Positions 15,567 to 24,901 of a stretch of 64,000 nucleotides of DNA are shown piece by piece. Both the position numbers and the translations under genes were made by a program. Below the pieces are notes generated by a model. That model did no database searches and had not been told where the DNA came from. It was given only the letters and a program-made list of their open reading frames with translations. The first letter of the stretch is position 1. Each line of letters opens with the position of its first letter. Location of the stretch: NCBI RefSeq assembly GCF_965276875.1, contig NZ_OZ255701.1, positions 1,612,001 to 1,676,000 of the forward strand. The letters are read 5' to 3'. This DNA is from Lichenicoccus sp965276875 (lineage in GTDB: Bacteria; Pseudomonadota; Alphaproteobacteria; Acetobacterales; Acetobacteraceae).

Positions 15567-18500
15567 TTACTGCTCCGCGAGCAGTTCGCGGGCGCTGTTG
15601 GTTTTTGGCTGCCAGAGATTGCGGGTGAGCGCGTCGCGGAAATCCGCCTGCATGGCGCGGCGGGCTTCGGGGTTTGCGCGGGCCAGGAAATCGTCTGTCG
15701 TAGAGTCGCCCAGGGTGGCGGCGAGAACCAGGTCGTATTGAATATCGAAACGGTTCGGCAGCGTGCGGGCAAAGGCGTGCAGCGCGGTCAGGCCGCGCGC
15801 GATCTCGGCGGCACCGCGATAGCCGTGACGGCGCATCCCTGCGATCCAGACGGGATTGGCGAGGCGGCCACGCACGATGCGCGCCACCTCCTCATGCACC
15901 AGGCGCAGCTTTGGCGATGTGGGACGCGAACTGTCGGCGTGATAGAGCGTGGGCGTGGCCCCCAGCAGGGCGGCGGCGGCGGCAAAGCCGCCTTCATGGG
16001 CGGCGTAGTCTGGGCTGTCGAGCAGGTCGGTCTCGGCATGGTCCTGGAGATGCAGCAGCGCGTCGCTGGCGGCAACGCGGGCGGCGAAGCCTTCGGGATC
16101 GGCAGTGCCGTTGCGACCGCTGCCATAGCCGGCTGCGGAGGCATCGAGATAGGCGCGGCCGAGGGCGGCGCGATCAGCAGCCGTGAGCAGTGCGGCACCG
16201 CCGGCACCGTGCGCGCCTGGGGCTGGTCCGTAGATACGGCAGGGGGATGCTTCGCCACTTGCAGCGAGCGGATTGAGGGTGGGGCTTTCGACGCGCGCGG
16301 CGATGGCGCTGACCGCGGCGTCGAACAAGGTGATCTGCGATTCGAAGGTATCGCGGAACAGGCCGGAGATGCGCAGGGTCACATCGACTCGCGGCCGGTC
16401 CAGCAGTGCGGTTGGTAGGATTTCGACGCCGCTCATGCGCCCGGAGGATTCGTCCCAGAGTGGGGTCGCGCCGATCAGGATCAAAGCGAGGGCGAAGTCC
16501 TCCCCGCCGGTGCGCAGGCTGGTGCTGCCCCACAGATCGATCACCAGGCTGCGCAGCCAGTCGCCGTGCTCCTGGCGGTGGCGCTCCAGCAGCGCCTCGG
16601 CCATGCCGGCGGCCAGGGTCATTGCCGCGCGCGTCGGCACCGCGCGCGGGTCCAGCGCGAACAGGTTGCGCCCCGTGGGCAGCACGTCGACGCGCCCGCG
16701 CGAGGGCGCGCCGGCCGGACCGGGAGCGACGAAGCGCCCGTCGAGTGCGTCCAGCAGAGCTTGCGATTCTGCCGTGGCGCAGGCGTCGAGTGCGTGTTCG
16801 ATGCCGGTGGCATTGGGGCTGGCGGCGCGGATGGTGTCGGCCAGGGCGGCGCGGTCACAGGGTGGCTCGCCGAAGACGTGCAGGCCCTCGCGGATTTGGA
16901 GGTCTTTGACGTCGCAGAGCCAGGCGTCGAGCCGGGCGAGCGCGTCCGTGTCGTTGTCGGCGGTGTCGGCGCCACTCTCCGCCAGCAGGCCGAGGTCGCC
17001 GGCGCGCGCGAGGATCCCGCCGCGCAGCATGGCGGTGCGTCGCGTATCGAGGCCGTCGGCGGCGGCGTAGTCGTCGATCATTCGGTCGAGTTCGCCGGCA
17101 ACGCCGCCGGCCGCGCGCATCGGCGGCGTGAGATGGCCGATGGTGACAGCGCCGAGGCGTCGTTTGGCGACCGCCGCCTCGCCGGGATTGTTGACGATAA
17201 ACGGATAGATCACCGGCATACCGCGCAGCATCGCCACCGGCCAGCATTCCGCCGAGAGGGCGGCGGCCTTGCCGGGCAGCCATTCCAGCGAGCCGTGGGT
17301 ACCGAGATGCACCACCGCGTCGGCTTTGAAGGCGTGGCAAAGCCAGAGATGGAAGGCGACGAACGCGTGGCTGGGTGGGGTGTCGGGGTCGTGATAGGCG
17401 GCGCGCCGGTCGTGGTCCGGGAGCGCGCGGTTTGGCTGCACCGCGACGACGACGTTGCCGAGACGCAGATGCCGCAGGCTGAAATCGGCGGGTGGCGTGC
17501 CCCAGTGCGCATCAAGTGACTGGTTCAGTGCGGCGGGCAGGTTCCGGCGCAGGCGGGCGTAGTCGGCACGTGTCAGGAATGGCGTGGGGGGCGCGTGGCA
17601 GAGCGCGTCGGCGAGTTCATCGGGCGGCGGCGGGGTGTCGTAGCCGGCTTCGCGCAGGCGGCCGAGGATTGCGTGCAGGCTGGCTAAGCTGTCGAGCCCG
17701 ACGGCGTGGGCGATCTGGCCGCCGAGGCCGGGATAGTCGGACAGCACGATGGCGATCCGGCGCGTCTCGCGTGGTGCCGCGGCGAGCCTCGCCCAGCCGG
17801 CGGCGCGGTCGGCGGCGAGAGCGATGCCGTCCGGATCGGCGCGGTTGATAATGCGGGCGAATTGGAGCGTGGCGGCAGGGACGTCCGCCGCCTTGAACGA
17901 GATTGCGGTGGTGAGCAAGCGGCCGTCGAGTTCCGGCAGCACCACCTGCATGGCGAGGTCGGTCTGCGACAGGCCGCGGGCGCTGGCGGCCCAGGCGTCG
18001 CGTCCGCCGACCACGAGGGCAAGTTGCAGGACTGGCGCGCCGGCGGCCTCCAGGCCGGGTGCGGAGAAAGCGGTCGCGGATAGCACCACCGCCGGCCGCC
18101 AGGCACGCAACCGATCGAGCACGCAGTCGCGCGCGTCGGGGTCCTTGAGGCTGCTGGCGAACAGGGCGCGAACCGACAGGCCATGTTCGAACAGGGCGGT
18201 GGCGAGGGCGGTGATCGGCTCGGTGTCGCCGCACAGGAGATGCGAGCGGTAGAACACGATCACCGCGAGTGGCCGGTCGGGCGCATTCAGGCCAGGCAGC
18301 GGGAAGTCGCCGGCAGCGGGGAGTATGTCGGGCTCGGCGCCGTCATCCGGGTTGAGGCCGGCCAGGTGTGCCGCGAGGGCGAGCGCGTGCGCGGCGTTGC
18401 TGGGCCCACCCTGGCGTAGGAAGCCATCGAGACGGGCGCGGTAGGTCGGATCGATGGTGGAAAGGCTGGCGAGGCGCGGATCGTCGGGGCCGTCGCCGGG

Positions 18501-18833
18501 GAGCACGGCGAGGGCGATGCCTTGAGCGCGGCACACTGCCGCCACCTCCTCGACCCCGTAGCGCCAGTATTCCAGGCCGCCGAGCAGGCGGATCACCACG
18601 CAGCGCGCGGCTGCTACCACCTGCTCGACCAGCAGATCGACCGACATCGGGTGGCGCAGGCGTGCGAGATTCGCCAATCGCAGGCTGGGTAGGATGTCGT
18701 TCCAGGCGGCGGCCCAGGCGCCGAGGTCGCTGTCGGAAAAGGAGAGGAACAACAGGTCGGCGGGGCTCAGCCCGGGATCGCAGGCGGCCTCGGCCGCGTC
18801 CAGCGTCCGGGTTTCGTGGACCAGCAGATGCAT
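15567..18833 (-). CDS. cobN: cobaltochelatase subunit CobN
   Basis: A 1088-residue protein of the CobN/BchH/ChlH family, slightly short of typical CobN. Conserved blocks include VHLGTHGSLEWLPGK (the metal-site region), YPFIVNNPGEAAVAKRR and VIDLWGSTSLRTGGEDFALAL. With CobS and CobT it inserts cobalt into hydrogenobyrinic acid a,c-diamide in the aerobic pathway, using ATP. It lies 7 bases after cobW on the same strand, forming an operon with the membrane protein and LCAT-like gene upstream. The CobS and CobT subunits are not in this window. Confidence 0.96.
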   Translation of the reverse strand: MHLLVHETRTLDAAEAACDPGLSPADLLFLSFSDSDLGAWAAAWNDILPSLRLANLARLRHPMSVDLLVEQVVAAARCVVIRLLGGLEYWRYGVEEVAAVCRAQGIALAVLPGDGPDDPRLASLSTIDPTYRARLDGFLRQGGPSNAAHALALAAHLAGLNPDDGAEPDILPAAGDFPLPGLNAPDRPLAVIVFYRSHLLCGDTEPITALATALFEHGLSVRALFASSLKDPDARDCVLDRLRAWRPAVVLSATAFSAPGLEAAGAPVLQLALVVGGRDAWAASARGLSQTDLAMQVVLPELDGRLLTTAISFKAADVPAATLQFARIINRADPDGIALAADRAAGWARLAAAPRETRRIAIVLSDYPGLGGQIAHAVGLDSLASLHAILGRLREAGYDTPPPPDELADALCHAPPTPFLTRADYARLRRNLPAALNQSLDAHWGTPPADFSLRHLRLGNVVVAVQPNRALPDHDRRAAYHDPDTPPSHAFVAFHLWLCHAFKADAVVHLGTHGSLEWLPGKAAALSAECWPVAMLRGMPVIYPFIVNNPGEAAVAKRRLGAVTIGHLTPPMRAAGGVAGELDRMIDDYAAADGLDTRRTAMLRGGILARAGDLGLLAESGADTADNDTDALARLDAWLCDVKDLQIREGLHVFGEPPCDRAALADTIRAASPNATGIEHALDACATAESQALLDALDGRFVAPGPAGAPSRGRVDVLPTGRNLFALDPRAVPTRAAMTLAAGMAEALLERHRQEHGDWLRSLVIDLWGSTSLRTGGEDFALALILIGATPLWDESSGRMSGVEILPTALLDRPRVDVTLRISGLFRDTFESQITLFDAAVSAIAARVESPTLNPLAASGEASPCRIYGPAPGAHGAGGAALLTAADRAALGRAYLDASAAGYGSGRNGTADPEGFAARVAASDALLHLQDHAETDLLDSPDYAAHEGGFAAAAALLGATPTLYHADSSRPTSPKLRLVHEEVARIVRGRLANPVWIAGMRRHGYRGAAEIARGLTALHAFARTLPNRFDIQYDLVLAATLGDSTTDDFLARANPEARRAMQADFRDALTRNLWQPKTNSARELLAEQ

Positions 18834-18840
18834 GCGGCGC

Positions 18841-19863
18841 TCAGGCCAGCGAGGCGCTGATCGCGTCGCGATCGAGTCCGGCGCGGCCGATCACCACCAA
18901 GCGGCCGGACCGCGCCTCGTCGGCGTCCCACGGCCGGTCGAACTGGTGGGTGAAGCGCGCGCCGACGCCTTGGACGGCGAGCCGCATCGGCCGGCCACGC
19001 ACCGCGGCGAAGCCCTTGATGCGCAGGATGTCGTGCGCGCCTGCAGCCACCTGCAATGAGGCGATCAGCCGCTCCGGCGCTTCGCATTCCTCGATGGCGA
19101 TCACGAAGCTTTCGAAATCGTCGTGCTCGTGATCGTCCAGGCCATCGTGGTGCGAGGGGCGGTGGTCGAGATCGTCCTCGGCGGCGCTGGCCAGACCAAG
19201 CAGCAGCGCCGGCGGCACCTGGCCGTGACGGGCGCGCACGGTCTTGACCGCGCGCGGGATGCGGGCGGCGATCTCTCGCTCCAGCCGGGCGCAGGCGGCC
19301 TCGTCCAGCAGGTCGGTCTTGTTGAGCACGACGAGGTCGGCGCAGAGCAGCTGGTCCTCGTAGACCTCGGCCAGCGGGTTATCATGGTCGAGCGAGGGGT
19401 CTTTGGCGCGGGCACGGGCGACGGAATCGGGATCGTCGGCGAAGCGTCCCGCGGCCACCGCCGGCGCGTCGATTACCGTCACCACCCCGTCCACCGTGAC
19501 CCGGTTGCGCACCGAGGGCCAATTGAAGGCGCGCAGCAGCGGCTTCGGCAGCGCCAGGCCGGAGGTCTCGATGACGATATGCTCAGGGGGCGCCGGACGA
19601 TCGAGCAGACGCTGCATGGTCGGCAGGAAGTCGTCGGCAACGGTGCAACAGAGGCAGCCATTGGCGAGTTCAATGATGTCGTCGTCGGTGCAGCCGGTGG
19701 CACCGCAGCCGCGCAAGGTGTCGCCGTCGATGCCCAGAGCGCCGAACTCGTTGACGATGATCGCGATCCGCAGGCCGCCGGTGCGGGCCAGCACATGGCG
19801 CAGCAATGTGGTCTTGCCGGCGCCGAGGAAGCCGGTGATGACGGTGGCGGGGATACGGCTCAT
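18841..19863 (-). CDS. cobW: CobW, metal-chaperone GTPase of the cobalamin pathway
   Basis: A 340-residue G3E GTPase. The P-loop GFLGAGKT is at 11-18 and the metal motif CxCC at Cys70, Cys72 and Cys73 (GCLCC), as in COG0523 metallochaperones; NKTD near 181 is the guanine-specificity motif. The C-terminal CobW_C domain is present. It is believed to supply Co(II) to the CobN chelatase, which fits its place directly before cobN. A histidine/aspartate-rich stretch near 230-250 (HRPSHHDGLDDHEHDD) probably binds metal. The start overlaps the stop of the membrane-protein gene by one base. Confidence 0.94.
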   Translation of the reverse strand: MSRIPATVITGFLGAGKTTLLRHVLARTGGLRIAIIVNEFGALGIDGDTLRGCGATGCTDDDIIELANGCLCCTVADDFLPTMQRLLDRPAPPEHIVIETSGLALPKPLLRAFNWPSVRNRVTVDGVVTVIDAPAVAAGRFADDPDSVARARAKDPSLDHDNPLAEVYEDQLLCADLVVLNKTDLLDEAACARLEREIAARIPRAVKTVRARHGQVPPALLLGLASAAEDDLDHRPSHHDGLDDHEHDDFESFVIAIEECEAPERLIASLQVAAGAHDILRIKGFAAVRGRPMRLAVQGVGARFTHQFDRPWDADEARSGRLVVIGRAGLDRDAISASLA

Positions 19864-20339
19864 CAGTTCTGTCGGGCGCGGATCGCGGCGCGGCGTGCGG
19901 TGATCATGGCGGCGAGCCGGGCGGCGATCTCGGGGTCGCGCCAGAACAGCACGATGGCGGCGAGCAGCCCGCCATGCAGCAACAAGGCACCGGCGCCAAG
20001 ATGCACCATGCCCCAGATCAGGCCCGGGCCGGCCGCCATGGCGGCACAGGCCAGCGCATAGCCGGCGAGCCGAATTGGTCCCACGGGGGCGCCGAAGCGC
20101 CAGAGCACGGCGCCGGTGACGACGACCGCGATCGCCGCCTTGAGCAGAGCCATGGCACGCAGCAGGTGGGCCATGTCCGCGTCAACGGTCGCGGGTGCGC
20201 TGATGGCCGCGATGGTTCCCGCCGCAAGCCCGGCGGCGACCGCGAGCAACAGCAGCGCGCGCGTGGCAGCCGGCGGCAGTGTCGCACCCGGGCGGGTCCG
20301 CGGCGGGTGGATCATCATGTGTGACATCTGCTGTGACAT
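19863..20339 (-). CDS. small inner-membrane protein in the cobW-cobN operon
   Basis: A protein of about 158 residues with four hydrophobic helices between about residues 25 and 140 and a positively charged tail. It resembles no family I can name. The start at 20339 is one of several near ATGs (also 20327 and 20318); AGGGAG sits next to the first, so the exact start is uncertain. It is 10 bases after the LCAT-like gene and overlaps cobW by one base. Position suggests a cobalt-uptake or cobalamin-linked role, but only by context. Confidence 0.6.
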   Translation of the reverse strand: MSQQMSHMMIHPPRTRPGATLPPAATRALLLLAVAAGLAAGTIAAISAPATVDADMAHLLRAMALLKAAIAVVVTGAVLWRFGAPVGPIRLAGYALACAAMAAGPGLIWGMVHLGAGALLLHGGLLAAIVLFWRDPEIAARLAAMITARRAAIRARQN

Positions 20340-20349
20340 CTCCCTGGCC

Positions 20350-21693
20350 CTACGGTTGCTGGACGATGAGTTCGCCATGCGCGGACGCAGCGCCATCCGT
20401 ATCGCTGTTCAAATAGACGCGATAGGCCCCCGGCTGTAGCGGTGCCGTGAGGCGGAGCGACATCGAGGCGAGCCCGGCGCCGCCGTGATAGGCGATCGGC
20501 GCCAGCGTGAGCGGCGGATCAAAGGCAATCGCGGTGCCACTGGTGGGGTCGAGGATCGCCCGCTCGACGATGAGGGTTCCCGAGAAATTCTGCACATCCC
20601 TCCCGAAGGCGATCACCGTGCGGACCGCTTCACCAGGTGCTACGACATGGTCGTGGACGGCGATTTCGATCGTGGACGCAAGCCGCGCCGTCAGGCCGGG
20701 CTTGCCGAGGAGGGCTGCCAGGGTGTCCAGCAGGTCGGAAGCCTGGTACAGGGTTTTGTGCGCGCCGCTGACGAATTGTCGCTGCACCCCATCAAGCGAA
20801 CTGCTCCAGGTGGCGACCGTGCCGTCGCCGCCATCCTCCTCCTCGATCGGGTCCGGGCAGAGCTCGTCCCGGGACCGCGGGCGCAGCAGGACATGGCTCG
20901 CCGTCGGCAGGCGCGTCCCGGCGAAGCAAAAGTAACGCACCTGGGGCGGCCGCCTCGCCGCATCGAGCCGGGCGTGGAACTGCCGCGCCGCGTTCAGGTT
21001 CGCGGCCACCAATCCGAGCCGGCAGGCGGTCGCCGGGTCGTAGATGTCAATCGGCTCAAATGCCCCCTCGGCGTTGCCGTCCCAGGCGAACGCCTCGCCC
21101 GCGGGCGGCAGCAACTGGTAGGCGGCTGGATAGCGTGGATCGCTCGCCGCCTGCAGCACCTGGTCGGGCCTGAGGAACAATTGCCGCGCGTGTCCCAGCA
21201 CCACACCGAGGGTGACCGCGGCACCACGATGCGGAGTGCCGAGCATAAACAGGCGGCGAACGCGCCCGAAACCCGAGCGGCCGTCAAAGGCGCCGGATTC
21301 GAGATAGGCACGTGCGACCATGCCGCCCATGCTGTGCGCAAGCAGCGTAATCTCGACGTCGTTGCCGTGGCGCGCGACGGCGTCTTCGATGTGCCCGGCC
21401 AAGGTGACGGCCGAGATCAGATTGTCGCGTCGCCAGTCATAGGCGGCGACGACGAGGGTGCCGTCCGTCTCAGAGAAGCCCAAGGGTGCCAACCAGTCTA
21501 TCAGGCTCTGATACTGCACCGAGAGCGCATAGCGCCGGATGCAGTCGGTCGCGACCAGATCCTCGCGCAGCAGATCGGTCATGCGCGCAAACGGCAGCCA
21601 CAGGCTGCAGAGCGGGCCGGGCCAGATCACCTCGTCCCCGAGCTTGAGGACCGAGCCCATGATACCGGGAATGAGGATCGCAACAGCGGTCAT
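20350..21693 (-). CDS. LCAT-like alpha/beta-hydrolase (lecithin:cholesterol acyltransferase family)
   Basis: A 447-residue protein. The N-terminus VAILIPGIMGSVLKL is the oxyanion/lid strand of LCAT and phospholipase relatives, YDWRRDN (about 85-91) is a family signature, and the nucleophile is Ser121 in AHSMGG. Acid and histidine would come from the later GDGTVA region and an SGAH-like segment. The C-terminal 120 residues form a beta-rich add-on domain. No signal peptide is seen. It is the first gene of the run leading to cobW and cobN, but nothing ties it to cobalamin; substrate unknown. Confidence 0.8.
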   Translation of the reverse strand: MTAVAILIPGIMGSVLKLGDEVIWPGPLCSLWLPFARMTDLLREDLVATDCIRRYALSVQYQSLIDWLAPLGFSETDGTLVVAAYDWRRDNLISAVTLAGHIEDAVARHGNDVEITLLAHSMGGMVARAYLESGAFDGRSGFGRVRRLFMLGTPHRGAAVTLGVVLGHARQLFLRPDQVLQAASDPRYPAAYQLLPPAGEAFAWDGNAEGAFEPIDIYDPATACRLGLVAANLNAARQFHARLDAARRPPQVRYFCFAGTRLPTASHVLLRPRSRDELCPDPIEEEDGGDGTVATWSSSLDGVQRQFVSGAHKTLYQASDLLDTLAALLGKPGLTARLASTIEIAVHDHVVAPGEAVRTVIAFGRDVQNFSGTLIVERAILDPTSGTAIAFDPPLTLAPIAYHGGAGLASMSLRLTAPLQPGAYRVYLNSDTDGAASAHGELIVQQP

Positions 21694-21746
21694 GGCGTTG
21701 CACTCTTCCCGAGCCCAACCAAGCCCGTCCAGAGGAAATCAAGCCG

Positions 21747-23900
21747 ATGCCCGTCAAGGTCCAGGTCGGCCCGCCGCAGATCGCGATCCATCAGAATCGG
21801 ACGGTGCTGGTCACCGGGGAGGACGGCCAGATCACCTGGCCGAGCGAAAAAGGCCTGTATTTTCGCGACACGCGTCTGATCAGCGCCTGGTCGGTCTATG
21901 CCAACGGTGCGCCCTGGGTGCTGCTCAATGGCGACGCCGTCACCTACTACGCGGCCCGCATCTTCCTCACCAACGACGCCTTCGCGACCCAGGATGGCGA
22001 GATCGCGGCGCGCATGCTCTCGCTGGTGATCAGCCGCGAGATCGATGGCGGCATGCACGAGGATCTCGATATCACCAACTATTCCACCCGTGCGGTGTGC
22101 TTCAATCTGGAGCTGTCGCTGCGCTGCGACTTCGCCGACATGTTCGAGGTGAAGTCCGGCAGGATCGTCCGTCGCGGCAGGATCACCACGCATTGGCAGC
22201 CGACAGCACAGGTGCTGGCGAACACCTACCGCAACCAGGACTTCGTGCGTGGTGTCACGATCGCCGTGGTCGGGCCCGAGGCGCTCTACGCCAACGGCAG
22301 GCTCAGCTTCGAGGTGCGATTGGCACCGGGTGCGCAATGGCACTGCTGCCTGCAATACGACCTGACCGACGGCGAGGACATCATCGCAGCCCCCGAGGAT
22401 TGCGTTAAACATGATGCGCACAGCCGACACGCCGACGATCTGCGTGACTGGGAAAGCCGCGTGCTGAAGATCGAAACGCCGAACGAGGAATATTACCGCT
22501 TCTTCCATCAGGCGACCCGCGACATGGCCGCACTGCGGCTGGAGAACGGCAGTGGTGACCACATGGTGTTCATGCCGGCAGCAGGGCTGCCCTGGTTCAT
22601 GGCGCCGTTCGGACGCGACAGCCTGATCGTCTCGCTGCAGACCATCACCGTCTATCCCGACTTCGCCCGCGGCGCGCTGGATGTGCTGGCCGGATTGCAG
22701 GCAAAGGAGTGCTGCGACTACCGCGACGCCGAGCCCGGCAAGATCATGCATGAGCTGCGCAGCGGCGAGCTCGCGCATTTCAAGCTGGTCCCGCATACGC
22801 CGTATTACGGCACCGCCGATGCAACGCCCTTATGGCTGATCACGCTGCATGCGGCCTGGCGCGCGACCGGCGACAACGGGCTCATAGAGCGACATCTGCA
22901 CACCGCGGAGGCTTGTCTGGCCTGGATCGACGACAGCGGCGATCGCGACGGCGACGGCTTCCAGGAGTATCAGACGCGCTCGTCCGCCGGCTACGAGAAC
23001 ATGGGCTGGAAGGATAGCGGCGAGGCGGTGGTCGACGTCGACGGCAGCCTGGTGCGGGGCCCCAAGGCGCTCTGCGAATTGCAGGGCTATGTCTATGACG
23101 CCTGGCGCCGGATGGCGGAGATCTACGACGCGATCGGCGACGCCGCACACGCCGCGGCACTGCGCGCCAAGGCGCGACGCCTGTTTGATCGTTTCAATGA
23201 GGTCTTCTGGAACGAGGAGGATGGCTTCTACGCTTTCGCGCTGGACGGCGACAAGCGGCCGATCCGCTCGATCGCCTCGAATGCGGGCCACTGCCTGTGG
23301 TCCGGCATCGTGCCCGCCGCACGCGCCGCCCGCGTCGTCGCACGTCTGATGCAGCCGGACATGTGGTCGGGCTGGGGCATACGCACGCTGTCCGCCGAGC
23401 ACGTCTCATTCAATCCATATTCGTATCAGCTCGGCGCGGTCTGGCCGCATGACAATGCAATTATCGCACTCGGCTGCAAGCGTTACGGCTTCGCCGCCGA
23501 AGCGGCACATATCGCCCGCGACATCAGCGGTGCTGCCGCCCATTTCCAGGGCAACCAGCTTCCGGAACTCTATGCCGGCACGCAAAAGGACGGCACCAAC
23601 TTTCCGGTGCAGTATCTCGGCGCCAACGTGCCGCAGGCCTGGGCGGCGGGATCGGCATTTGCCTTGCTCGCAGCACTCCTCGGCCTGGTGCCCGACGCCG
23701 TTCGCGGCAAGCTGTTCATCGATCCAGCACTGCCGTCCTGGATGACGGACCTGACGATCCGGGATCTCACGGTCGGAAACCAGAACTTCACGATCCGCTT
23801 CTGGCGTGAGGGCGATGCCAGCCGACACGACGTCCTGGCCGGCGATGCGGCAAAGGTCGAGTGCCGCGCCTTCGGGGCAGCGCTGGACCCGCCCGGTTGA
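21747..23900 (+). CDS. amylo-alpha-1,6-glucosidase / glycogen debranching enzyme family
   Basis: A 717-residue protein. The first 220 residues are the glycogen debranching N-terminal domain (RTVLVTGEDGQITWPSEKGL), followed by the (alpha/alpha)6 GH63/GH133-like catalytic domain with AAGLPWFMAPFGRDSL at about 275-290. It would remove alpha-1,6-linked glucose from branched glucans or trim similar oligosaccharides in the cytoplasm. It is divergent from the LCAT-like gene and is followed by the convergent DUF1636 gene. Exact substrate uncertain, as many bacterial members are not glycogen-specific. Confidence 0.88.
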   Translation: MPVKVQVGPPQIAIHQNRTVLVTGEDGQITWPSEKGLYFRDTRLISAWSVYANGAPWVLLNGDAVTYYAARIFLTNDAFATQDGEIAARMLSLVISREIDGGMHEDLDITNYSTRAVCFNLELSLRCDFADMFEVKSGRIVRRGRITTHWQPTAQVLANTYRNQDFVRGVTIAVVGPEALYANGRLSFEVRLAPGAQWHCCLQYDLTDGEDIIAAPEDCVKHDAHSRHADDLRDWESRVLKIETPNEEYYRFFHQATRDMAALRLENGSGDHMVFMPAAGLPWFMAPFGRDSLIVSLQTITVYPDFARGALDVLAGLQAKECCDYRDAEPGKIMHELRSGELAHFKLVPHTPYYGTADATPLWLITLHAAWRATGDNGLIERHLHTAEACLAWIDDSGDRDGDGFQEYQTRSSAGYENMGWKDSGEAVVDVDGSLVRGPKALCELQGYVYDAWRRMAEIYDAIGDAAHAAALRAKARRLFDRFNEVFWNEEDGFYAFALDGDKRPIRSIASNAGHCLWSGIVPAARAARVVARLMQPDMWSGWGIRTLSAEHVSFNPYSYQLGAVWPHDNAIIALGCKRYGFAAEAAHIARDISGAAAHFQGNQLPELYAGTQKDGTNFPVQYLGANVPQAWAAGSAFALLAALLGLVPDAVRGKLFIDPALPSWMTDLTIRDLTVGNQNFTIRFWREGDASRHDVLAGDAAKVECRAFGAALDPPG

Positions 23901-23916
23901 TCCCTCGCCGGCGCTC

Positions 23917-24291
23917 TTATGTCGCGGGGAGCGGCGGCACGCGGCCGCGGACGATGGCGGCAAGCGAAGCCGGGCGCCTGGAGGGCATCACGACTCCGGT
24001 CGCGGACGCCGCATAGGTCGCGGCATAGGCCAGCAGGTCGGGCGCGTGGTGCAGATCAAGACCGCCGAGCAGATAGGTCCACTTTCCCGGCATCGCGAGG
24101 GCCGCGGCGCAGCCGTGGCCGCAGGTGGAGAGGCATTTGGCGTCCAGCAGCGACACCGGCGCCGCATGCTCGGCCAGCAGCACCGCGAGGCGCGCGTGCA
24201 GAAGGGCGCCGGGAACCGGGACGCCCTCGATTGGCTCGGTGCCGGCGCGGCAGGTAGTGCAGACATGCAGCAGGGCGCGCGATGCGGTCAT
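23917..24291 (-). CDS. DUF1636 metal-binding protein
   Basis: A 124-residue protein with the cysteine pattern of DUF1636: CTTCRAG near the N-terminus and CLSTCGHGCAAAL (about 53-65). Such proteins look like thioredoxin-fold ferredoxins and often sit in cobalamin gene clusters, as here, 52 bases from the divergent cobP. A role in corrinoid or cobalt handling is inferred from that recurrent context; no reaction is known. Confidence 0.82.
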   Translation of the reverse strand: MTASRALLHVCTTCRAGTEPIEGVPVPGALLHARLAVLLAEHAAPVSLLDAKCLSTCGHGCAAALAMPGKWTYLLGGLDLHHAPDLLAYAATYAASATGVVMPSRRPASLAAIVRGRVPPLPAT

Positions 24292-24343
24292 TTTGGGCTC
24301 GGGGATGGATCGGGAAGGGCACTCAGACTATGCCGGTGCGGCG

Positions 24344-24901
24344 ATGCAGGTCAAAACACCCCGCCACCCCACTCCTGGCAAACCGAGCCTGACGCTCGTC
24401 CTCGGCGGCGCGCGGTCCGGCAAGAGCCGACATGCCGAGGCCCTGGTCATGGCACACCCGCCGCCCTGGATCTACGTGGCGACGGCAGCCGCTCATGACG
24501 ACGAGATGGCGGACCGGATCGCCGCCCATCGCGCGCGCCGCCATGAGGGCTGGCGCACGCTGGAGGCGCCGCTCGACCTTGCCGGCGCGCTCGACCGGGC
24601 GGCGGCAGCACCTGTGCTGGTGGACTGCCTGACGCTGTGGCTGAGCAATTTGCTCCTGGGCGAGCACGATATCGAGGCGGCAATCCGCGGTCTGGACATG
24701 GCTCTGGAGCGTCGGGGTGGCCCGCGCGTTCTGGTGTCGAACGAGGTCGGGCTCGGCATCGTGCCGGAGAATACGCTGGCACGACGCTTTCGCGACGCGG
24801 CGGGGTCGTTGCACCAGCGGCTCGCGGCGCGCGCTGACCACGTTGTCCTGGTGACGGCCGGATTGCCGCTGGTGCTGAAAAGCGCGGGTGCGGATGTCTG
24901 A
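24344..24901 (+). CDS. cobP: adenosylcobinamide kinase / guanylyltransferase CobP (CobU)
   Basis: A 185-residue bifunctional enzyme. The P-loop GGARSGKS is at 21-28 and the conserved His62 (AHRARR), to which GMP is attached, is in place; the segment VSNEVGLGIVPENTLARRFRD is characteristic. It phosphorylates adenosylcobinamide and transfers GMP to it before nucleotide loop assembly. The start at 24344 was chosen because upstream in-frame ATGs would add residues with no family match. It overlaps cobO by 8 bases. Confidence 0.93.
   Translation: MQVKTPRHPTPGKPSLTLVLGGARSGKSRHAEALVMAHPPPWIYVATAAAHDDEMADRIAAHRARRHEGWRTLEAPLDLAGALDRAAAAPVLVDCLTLWLSNLLLGEHDIEAAIRGLDMALERRGGPRVLVSNEVGLGIVPENTLARRFRDAAGSLHQRLAARADHVVLVTAGLPLVLKSAGADV

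Noticed and set aside
24292..24343. Possible cobalamin riboswitch before cobP
   Set aside because: The gap is only 52 bases, with no B12-box-like GCCACTG; far too short for the fold.
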